This document shows positions 1 to 5,280 of a stretch of DNA of 6,536 bases, in pieces. Position 1 is the first letter of the stretch. Each line of letters starts with the position of its first letter. The DNA comes from Flammeovirgaceae bacterium UBA976. Lineage in GTDB: Bacteria > Bacteroidota > Bacteroidia > Cytophagales > Cyclobacteriaceae. The stretch is from assembly GCA_002292365.1 (NCBI GenBank), contig DBBU01000036.1, positions 70,098 through 76,633 on the forward strand, in the 5' to 3' direction. The notes beneath the pieces were generated by a model that saw nothing but the letters and a program-made list of their open reading frames with translations, did no database searches and was not told the origin of the DNA. Made by a program: the position numbers and the translations under genes.

Positions 1-285
1 AGAGGATTACATCGAAAAATATCACGACGAAAGTCAAAACGATTAGATGCTTTTCTTTGAATTTAAGAAGTAGCATGCCTGCCGAAATAGATATGACACT
101 ATAGGCAATAAAAAAGCAAATAGCATGAAAAAGACTGAGGTCAAACTAACGTCAAAACTCTCGATAATATTAGGCTTTAAAGGTCCTAAAATGTTGGTTA
201 TAAAGGAGATGACGAAAAATATTAGTAGAATAAAAAAACAATATTGGGACTTCTAGTTATTATGAATATTTTGAATTAATTTCAT
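1..285 (-). pseudogene. Broken FucP-like MFS sugar permease, N-terminal part, runs off left edge
   Basis: Read on the minus strand from an ATG at 285-283, the frame gives a short N-terminus, hits TAG at 255-253, then continues in the same frame through a hydrophobic stretch containing FVISFITNILGPL and a further segment down to about position 112. There the protein-like signal jumps frame. The six-T run (plus-strand A run 110-115) is one base short of what would join LFAF to FIAYSVISISAGMLL, after which LKFKEKH and a third hydrophobic stretch run to the window edge. The pattern (first membrane helix, acidic/polar loop, second helix ending in SAGMLL plus a basic loop, third helix) matches the start of L-fucose/glucose-galactose permease-type MFS proteins, where the equivalent motif is PAG-x-L. 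Two independent lesions make a pseudogene more likely than one sequencing slip. The family call is from remembered pattern, and the sugar is unknown. The sequence is divergent from the sulfatase gene. Confidence 0.75.
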
Positions 286-352
286 CGAAGATGTTTTTAT
301 TATTAAGCCTCACCTTCTTCTATATTAATGATTTTTTGATTATTCTACGCTC

Positions 353-1741
353 ATGATGCATTATCCGAAAATTTTTATTTTATTGACAGTGCTACTCCGT
401 CTGAGTTTCTTGATGGGATGTGGAACGTTTGAACCTCTTAGGAACAATAAGCCCAATGTGGTCATTATCTTTTTAGATGATTCGGGATGGAGTGATTTTG
501 AACCCTTTGGACAAAAGAGAATAAAGACACCCAATGTGAACCAATTGGCTCAAGAAGGAGTTGTTTATCGAAACTTTTATGTACCACAAGCCATTTGCTC
601 TGCTTCTCGGGCAGCCTTATTAACGGGATGTTATCCAGGAAGAACGAAGGTCTTTAATGCGCACGCTCCAAAGGAAAAAGGATTGTCATCTGATTTTCCT
701 ACAATGGCTGAAATTTATCGTGCAGATGGTTATAAAACAGGGATTTTTGGTAAGTGGCATTTAGGAGATCAAGAAGACACGCGTCCCCATCAACGCGGAT
801 TTGATGTTTCCTCTGGGCTCATGTACAGCAACGATATGTGGGAACATCATCCGGAGAATCCAGAATTTTGGGGGAAATTCCCGCTCCAGTATTGGAAAAA
901 TGGTCAGGTAGAAATAGAAGCTCTTTCCAAAACAGATCAACGTAACTTAACGAAATGGGCCACAGATGATGCCGTAAATTTCATTAATGATCATGCAATG
1001 CAACCCTTTTTTTTATACGTTCCCTATTCAATGCCCCATGTCCCACTGTTTTGTAATGAAGCCTTTGAAGGAAAGTCAGGAGTGGGGCTTTATGGGGATG
1101 TCATTGTAGAGTTAGATGCATCTATAGGTCAGATCATGGATGCTTTAAGTGTGGCAGGTATTGATGAGAAGACACTTGTGATCTTCACCTCTGACAATGG
1201 GCCATGGATTTCTTATGGGAATCATGCGGGAACTACTCCCTTTAGGGAAGCCAAAGGGACTTCATTTGATGGTGGGACGAAAGTGGCATGTATCATCAAA
1301 TATCCTGATAAGTTGGCTCAGGGTTCGGTTTCAGATCAGACATTTCTATCTATTGATCTAGTACCAACCATTGCTTATTTAACAGAGACCCCTTTACCAC
1401 CGCAGCCGATAGATGGTAAAAACATCTGGGATTTAATTTCAGGAGAAACGCAAATGTCTCCACATGATTATTATGCATTTACGACAGGGCCAAGATTAGA
1501 GTCTGTGATGAGCGGAAGTGGTCGGTGGAAATTGCACCTGCCTCATAATTATAGAACACGTCCCTCTCCAGGTAACGATGGTATTCCTGGAAAATATGAG
1601 CAAGCCACCATTGATTTAACGCTTTATGATTTGGCGAACGATCCTATGGAGACTCAAGATGTAAAAGAAGGTCATCCCGAGGTATTCAAAAAAATGTTGG
1701 GATATGCGCAAAAACATAAGGTAAAATTTGAATTGAAATAG
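353..1741 (+). CDS. Type I (formylglycine) sulfatase, arylsulfatase A-like, probable lipoprotein
   Basis: The 462-residue product should hydrolyse sulfate esters, probably on a carbohydrate, outside the cytoplasm. The N-terminus has a hydrophobic stretch ending in LMGC (residues 20-23), a lipobox with Cys23 as the lipidation site, although Arg16 interrupts the hydrophobic core. Catalytic landmarks of alkaline-phosphatase-superfamily sulfatases are in order: metal ligands Asp42-Asp43 in IIFLDDSGW, the formylglycine signature CSASR with Cys82 as the residue to be matured, GKWHLG (Lys134, His136), His229 in MPHVP, Asp281-Asn282 in TSDNGP, and Lys301 in EAKGTSFDGG. Length is normal for the family. 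Signature position +2 is Ala rather than Pro, which the C-x-P/A-x-R motif allows. The start is MM (353 or 356) with no clear Shine-Dalgarno sequence. The gene is likely cotranscribed with the lactonase-like gene 25 bp downstream. The substrate cannot be assigned, and no maturase gene is in the window. Confidence 0.95.
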   Translation: MMHYPKIFILLTVLLRLSFLMGCGTFEPLRNNKPNVVIIFLDDSGWSDFEPFGQKRIKTPNVNQLAQEGVVYRNFYVPQAICSASRAALLTGCYPGRTKVFNAHAPKEKGLSSDFPTMAEIYRADGYKTGIFGKWHLGDQEDTRPHQRGFDVSSGLMYSNDMWEHHPENPEFWGKFPLQYWKNGQVEIEALSKTDQRNLTKWATDDAVNFINDHAMQPFFLYVPYSMPHVPLFCNEAFEGKSGVGLYGDVIVELDASIGQIMDALSVAGIDEKTLVIFTSDNGPWISYGNHAGTTPFREAKGTSFDGGTKVACIIKYPDKLAQGSVSDQTFLSIDLVPTIAYLTETPLPPQPIDGKNIWDLISGETQMSPHDYYAFTTGPRLESVMSGSGRWKLHLPHNYRTRPSPGNDGIPGKYEQATIDLTLYDLANDPMETQDVKEGHPEVFKKMLGYAQKHKVKFELK

Positions 1742-1766
1742 TTTGTAAACACCGAAGTGTATTTAA

Positions 1767-2666
1767 ATGAAATATTTACTCATATTATTTGTGGTGAGTT
1801 CAGTTACCTCTCAGAAGATTGCTGCACAAGTATCTACAATTGTTGCTAAGGATGCTCAATTGATAAAAATAGCGGATCATTTTGAATTCACCGAAGGCCC
1901 AGCTGTTGACAGTCGGGGCAATGTTTATTTTACCGATCAGCCCAACAATCAAATACTTAAATGGTCAGTTGATGGTGAACTTGAAATTTTCTTAACACCA
2001 TCGGGTCGTGCCAATGGTTTGTATTTTGACGCAGAGGATAATTTATATGCTTGCGCCGATGCGTTGGGTCAATTATGGAAAATTGATACTGATAAAAATA
2101 TCGAGGTTCTTTTAAAGGATTTTCAAGGCACGCGATTGAACGGACCCAACGATCTCTGGGTGGATCCCAAAGGTGGCGTTTATTTTACTGACCCTTTTTA
2201 TCAACGTCCTTATTGGCAACATACTGCGCCCTATTTGTCCTCTAACCATGTCTATTATTTATCACCAACAGGTGTAGTAAGCACAGTAGCTACAGGTTTA
2301 GAGCAACCCAATGGGATTATAGGCACCCCCGATGGATCCTTGTTATATGTTGCCGATATAGATGGTCAAATGACGTATAGTTATCAAATAGAAGCCGATG
2401 GAAATTTATCCAATAAAAGACCATTCGTAGCGATGGGATCAGATGGGATGACCCTTGATGCGCAAGGCAATGTTTACCTTACAGGGGACGGTGTTTCTAT
2501 TTTTGATGCTAAAGGTAAAAAAATTGAGCAGATCAACATTGATGAACCTTGGACGGCAAATGTGACTTACGGTGGACCTGATCGAGACATCCTTTTCATT
2601 ACTGCATCAAAGGCCATTTATCAATTGAAAATGGAAATAAAAGGGGCATCTCAATCTTATAAATAA
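1767..2666 (+). CDS. Exported SMP-30/gluconolactonase/LRE-family protein
   Basis: This 299-residue protein has a type I signal peptide (MKY, hydrophobic residues 4-13, likely cut after Ala20 in IAA-Q), so it should act in the periplasm or outside. The mature part is a six-bladed beta-propeller of the SMP-30 family with repeated G-N-V-Y-F-T-D-type blade strands. Candidate divalent-metal ligands are all present: Glu43 in TEGPA, Asn128 in NGPND, Asn182 in QPNGI and Asp226 in SDGMT. Family members hydrolyse sugar lactones such as gluconolactone or related aldonolactones, and some hydrolyse other esters. The export signal argues against the usual cytosolic lactonase step. It follows the sulfatase by 25 bp on the same strand, suggesting one transcript and a joint role in processing a sulfated or oxidised sugar. 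The exact substrate is unknown. Confidence 0.9.
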   Translation: MKYLLILFVVSSVTSQKIAAQVSTIVAKDAQLIKIADHFEFTEGPAVDSRGNVYFTDQPNNQILKWSVDGELEIFLTPSGRANGLYFDAEDNLYACADALGQLWKIDTDKNIEVLLKDFQGTRLNGPNDLWVDPKGGVYFTDPFYQRPYWQHTAPYLSSNHVYYLSPTGVVSTVATGLEQPNGIIGTPDGSLLYVADIDGQMTYSYQIEADGNLSNKRPFVAMGSDGMTLDAQGNVYLTGDGVSIFDAKGKKIEQINIDEPWTANVTYGGPDRDILFITASKAIYQLKMEIKGASQSYK

Positions 2667-2747
2667 GTTGAGTACATAATAGATTAGTTTGACCACATGC
2701 CTGCGTTGAATATTTATCAGATGGCTATAATTTTAATTACACTATTC

Positions 2748-2765
2748 GATAATAGCTTTATTATC
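2748..2765. terminator. AT-only perfect hairpin downstream of lactonase-like gene
   Basis: GATAATA and TATTATC form a perfect 7-bp inverted repeat around a GCTT loop, 82 nt after the plus-strand stop codon at 2666. Only one pair is G-C and no T-run follows, so it is a weak candidate for a 3' end or RNA-stabilising hairpin rather than a proven intrinsic terminator. Confidence 0.3.
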
Positions 2766-2979
2766 AAATATGTTTTGAAATAAAAATACAATTGGGAGCA
2801 CTTATTGACCTGATGGATTGACAATCTCTATGTAAAATAGAATTTAAAGAATTATTTTATGCATGAGCAGGAATGGGATAGATTATAACAAAATTCAAAT
2901 ATTAGTAATTGCGCATATATTCAAAAGTAGGCTACTCAATTTTTTGTTTTATTCTTTTTGAGGAGATTAAAAATATTTT

Positions 2980-3019
2980 GTAGTAATCCTGAATAACAGG
3001 AAATTTCATTTGTTACTAC
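2980..3019 (-). terminator. Nested hairpin, candidate terminator of the cysteine dioxygenase/decarboxylase operon
   Basis: On the minus strand, 22 nt after the decarboxylase stop codon, GTAGTAA (3019-3013) pairs with TTACTAC (2986-2980). Between them lies a second stem, TCCTG/CAGGA (3001-2997 with 2991-2987), around a 5-nt loop and directly abutting the outer 3' arm. The transcript then reads AAAATATTTTTAATC, which includes a run of five U. This is a composite structure with an 11-nt unpaired stretch on one side. It is plausible as an operon terminator, but the U-run is short and offset by six nucleotides. Confidence 0.5.
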
Positions 3020-3041
3020 CTTTTCAAAATGCTTGTCATAA

Positions 3042-4451
3042 TTATTCGGCCTGCTCCAGAACTTCCTTCTTTAATTTTTTTATTTTTGAATTTTTACTAA
3101 CGTAGGCTTCAAGTACTTTAAAGAAGTTCAAAATATCATATTCTTTATTATTGGTATTAATTGTTACCAGTCTAACAAATGTATCATCATTAAAAGACCC
3201 GAAGCCAACGACCGTAATTTGATGTTCATATAGGGCTGTGCAAAGTGTCATTGGGTCAATTCCTTGATAATTAAAACAGACTGAGATTGAATTATTAAAA
3301 CTATATAGCGTATAATCGGGATTGCTTTTAATGTATGCTCGAGCAATATCTGCAAGTTCAAATTGTTCATCTACAATTTGTTTCAATCCATTAGTCCCAA
3401 TTGATTTCCAAAGTGTCCAGAATTTCAGTGCGTCGTTCCTTCTTCCACATTGGAACGAAGTTTTACCTAAGTTGAAATCGTCACTATCTGTTTGATAAAG
3501 ATAATCTGCATCATTACTGAAGGAGTTGTGTAAATGTTTTTTATCGTTTACTAACAGGACTGAACAAGTTAGAGGGGTCCCCAGCATCTTGTGCGCATTA
3601 TAGCTGAAAGAATTTGATCTTTCTATTCCATCAACAAGATATTTAAATTTATCGCTGAAAATAACGCTTCCACAATATGCACCATCGACATGGAGCCAAA
3701 GATTATATTTCTCCGTGATATCAGCAATTTTATCTATTGGATCAAAACTCCCTAAAACGGTGGTACCTGCGGTAGCATTTACATAAGTGGGAACAAAACC
3801 TTCATCGAGATCTTTAATAATTTGTGCTTCTAAATGGTTCGGGAGCATTTGTCCTTTTGAATCAGTACGAATATATCTAATGTTGCTCTTACCAATTCCT
3901 GCAAAGCTTGCATTTTTTGAATTTGAATAATGCGATTCTCGAGAAGTGTAAACAATCATTGGTTTGGACATACCCTTTTCTCTACAATGGGAATCTTTGG
4001 TATCTCTAGCCATAACTAAGGCCATATAATTGCTCATTGAACCCCCAGTTGGAAAGGTACCATTACTTTGAGGGCCATAACCGATCATCTCACAAGATTT
4101 TCTTATAATCTCTTGTTCAATACCAATTTGGGGACCGGCAACTTTATAGGTATACATGCTGTTATTAAGCATTACTGCAAGTAAATCACCCAAAATGGCC
4201 TTACTTTGTCTTCCTCCAAAAAGTTGATTAAAGAATAATTTTGTTGCTGTTTTGGGCGTAGAAATTACTACTTCTTTGAGTAGATTTTTTAGTTTATTAT
4301 CAACAATGGGAGTGGGGTTTAGCGAAAGGTCTAGCGTATCGTAAAGTTTGTCAGCTTCTATTCGATCGGCTACTGGATGCTTATGTTCTTCATTTAACAA
4401 TACTTCAACCAGTTCATTGAATAGAACTAAATCACTATTTATTTTGGGCAT
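3042..4451 (-). CDS. Group II PLP-dependent decarboxylase, probable cysteine sulfinate decarboxylase
   Basis: The 469-residue cytosolic enzyme probably decarboxylates cysteine sulfinate to hypotaurine. It follows the animal CSAD/glutamate decarboxylase fold-type I layout: FFNQLF (73-78), YTYKVAGP (100-107, matching YTYEIAP), PTGGSMSNYMAL (134-145), SRESHYS (170-176) with His174 expected to stack on PLP, NATAGTTVLGSFDP (225-238), HVDGAY (254-259) with Asp256 contacting the PLP ring nitrogen, NAHKML with Lys288 as the Schiff-base lysine, and FQCGRRNDALKFW (333-345). Odd points are Ala286 in place of the usual Pro in NPHK, and YCG in place of the usual WGG after HVD-x-A. Human CSAD is similar in length. 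Substrate assignment rests mainly on the cysteine dioxygenase gene 15 bp upstream; glutamate or aspartate decarboxylase activity remains possible. The start is ATG at 4451 and the end is TAA at 3042. Confidence 0.9.
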   Translation of the reverse strand: MPKINSDLVLFNELVEVLLNEEHKHPVADRIEADKLYDTLDLSLNPTPIVDNKLKNLLKEVVISTPKTATKLFFNQLFGGRQSKAILGDLLAVMLNNSMYTYKVAGPQIGIEQEIIRKSCEMIGYGPQSNGTFPTGGSMSNYMALVMARDTKDSHCREKGMSKPMIVYTSRESHYSNSKNASFAGIGKSNIRYIRTDSKGQMLPNHLEAQIIKDLDEGFVPTYVNATAGTTVLGSFDPIDKIADITEKYNLWLHVDGAYCGSVIFSDKFKYLVDGIERSNSFSYNAHKMLGTPLTCSVLLVNDKKHLHNSFSNDADYLYQTDSDDFNLGKTSFQCGRRNDALKFWTLWKSIGTNGLKQIVDEQFELADIARAYIKSNPDYTLYSFNNSISVCFNYQGIDPMTLCTALYEHQITVVGFGSFNDDTFVRLVTINTNNKEYDILNFFKVLEAYVSKNSKIKKLKKEVLEQAE

Positions 4452-4466
4452 ATAATTTTATTGTAA

Positions 4467-5018
4467 TTAACTGATCGTACCATTAGAAATGGTATGATAA
4501 CTCATTTTTTTTTGCACAAATTCCTTTGATTGTTCATCATAAATGTTGCAACTACGAATAGGCTTTGCATATAAATGGAGTGAGAGCGCTCGTTGGTTGG
4601 ATAGGTTTTTTAATTGATGACAACCCATAAAATCAATCATGTAGGAGATATCACCTGCTTTCAAGATGGTCGATTTCTGTATATGGACTTCACTGACTTC
4701 ATTCGATTTATAAATTGTTTCTTTAAATTCACCATCTATGAATTTTACCCAACATTCCTCACCTCCATGATCATGAATAGGGGTTTTTTGACTTGATTGC
4801 CAACAAATTAGGATCAGCTCAAATCGTTCATTTTCAAAAATACAATTCCGCGTATAGGTTGATTCAGACCAGGAAAAAAAAATTTCAAAAGCACTCTTTG
4901 GTATTTCCATTGAATGTAAAATATCATGGTACTTCGTACTTTTCTCATTTTTAAGAGCACTAATTAACAACTTCAATGAATGGATTTTTTTCTGCTTATT
5001 TCCGATAATTTTTATCAT
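4467..5018 (-). CDS. Cysteine dioxygenase, Arg-type
   Basis: This mononuclear iron cupin oxidises cysteine with O2 to cysteine sulfinate in the cytosol. The 183-residue frame shows the family signature: YTRN with Arg57 (the residue that binds the cysteine carboxylate), ELILICW, PIHDHGG with iron ligands His82 and His84, third ligand His134 in GCHQLKNLS, and SLHLY with Ser146, His148 and Tyr150 forming the active-site triad. Cys89 sits five residues after His84, exactly where animal enzymes have the Cys that cross-links to the Tyr of SLHLY. I chose ATG at 5018 because AAGGA lies 7 nt upstream. A longer frame opens with TTG at 5045 (192 residues, polar lysine-rich extension) but lacks such a site. 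Arg rather than Gln at position 57 favours cysteine over 3-mercaptopropionate as substrate. It is first in the operon, upstream of the decarboxylase that would use its product. Confidence 0.95.
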   Translation of the reverse strand: MIKIIGNKQKKIHSLKLLISALKNEKSTKYHDILHSMEIPKSAFEIFFSWSESTYTRNCIFENERFELILICWQSSQKTPIHDHGGEECWVKFIDGEFKETIYKSNEVSEVHIQKSTILKAGDISYMIDFMGCHQLKNLSNQRALSLHLYAKPIRSCNIYDEQSKEFVQKKMSYHTISNGTIS

Positions 5019-5025
5019 TTTTTCA

Positions 5026-5030
5026 TCCTT
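5026..5030 (-). promoter_or_regulatory. Ribosome binding site deciding the cysteine dioxygenase start
   Basis: AAGGA within AAAAAGGATGAAAAAATG stands 7 nt before the ATG at 5018 and favours that codon over the upstream in-frame TTG at 5045. Such a clear site is unusual among the genes in this window. Confidence 0.6.
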
Positions 5031-5118
5031 TTTCTGTTCATTCAATGTGCAGATCCAAGGTGAGTTTTAAAATTTAACTGATCCTTCTGAATAAAGATTT
5101 TTGAGTAATTTTAAAACG

Positions 5119-5150
5119 CAAAGTTAGCAATCTCCAATCAATCACTTCAA
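5119..5150 (-). promoter_or_regulatory. Bacteroidota-type promoter for the cysteine dioxygenase operon
   Basis: Read on the minus strand, TTG (5150-5148), a 21-nt spacer and TAACTTTG (5126-5119) match the Bacteroidota primary-sigma pattern of a -33 TTG element and a -7 TAnnTTTG element. Transcription would start near 5112, giving a leader of about 95 nt to the ATG at 5018. The match is complete to the -7 consensus; function is inferred. Confidence 0.6.
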
Positions 5151-5203
5151 GTATTTATGAAAAAGAGTAATTTTTGTCAGTTTTTTAAGCATTGTGGGTA
5201 GAA

Positions 5204-5233
5204 TTGCAGAATGGAAACTTTTTATTTTATTTG
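5204..5233 (+). promoter_or_regulatory. Weak candidate promoter for the sodium:solute symporter
   Basis: TTG (5204-5206), a 19-nt spacer and TTTATTTG (5226-5233) resemble the Bacteroidota promoter pattern with one mismatch in the -7 element. A start near 5240 would leave a leader of about 40 nt. The region from here to the start codon is very AT-rich, so chance matches are easy. Confidence 0.25.
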
Positions 5234-5280
5234 AGAGATCCATCTGGCATTAATTGACATTAAATAATATATATATTTAT

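Larger units (their letters stand above)
2667..3041. other. AT-rich convergent intergenic region without a credible gene
   Basis: This region separates the 3' ends of the lactonase-like gene (plus) and the decarboxylase gene (minus). I see two hairpin candidates, listed separately, and a weak plus-strand element at 2926-2950: a 4-bp stem AGTA/TACT with a GGC loop, then CAATTTTTTG. The longest ATG-led frame noticed is 32 codons (from 2863), with no ribosome site or protein-like character. No RNA gene, insertion sequence end or CRISPR-like repetition was recognised. Confidence 0.6.

Noticed and set aside
2..46. Plus-strand frame ending at TAG that could be the tail of an upstream gene (EDYIEKYHDESQND)
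   Set aside because: The opposite strand reads as a membrane helix continuing the MFS permease frame, so the hydrophilic plus-strand reading is most simply its antisense shadow. It cannot be fully excluded without upstream sequence.
1749..1760. Small hairpin ACAC-CGAA-GTGT between the sulfatase and lactonase-like genes
   Set aside because: A 4-bp stem is too short to assign a function and no T-run follows.
2833..2859. Inverted repeat TAAAATA/TATTTTA with a 13-nt loop
   Set aside because: It is made only of A-T pairs in AT-rich sequence, so it is expected by chance and too weak for a terminator.
2863..2961. 32-codon ATG-led frame in the convergent intergenic region
   Set aside because: No Shine-Dalgarno sequence, no promoter match and no protein-like composition.
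4614..4796. Plus-strand 60-codon open frame
   Set aside because: It lies antisense inside the cysteine dioxygenase gene, whose conserved motifs occupy the other strand; it shows no recognisable protein features.
5019..5045. TTG at 5045 as the cysteine dioxygenase start
   Set aside because: The ATG at 5018 has AAGGA at good spacing and the extra nine residues are polar and lysine-rich with no family counterpart that I recognise.
5254..5259. TTGACA hexamer upstream of the symporter
   Set aside because: A properly spaced -10 box would overlap the start codon at 5281, and Bacteroidota promoters do not generally use this hexamer.
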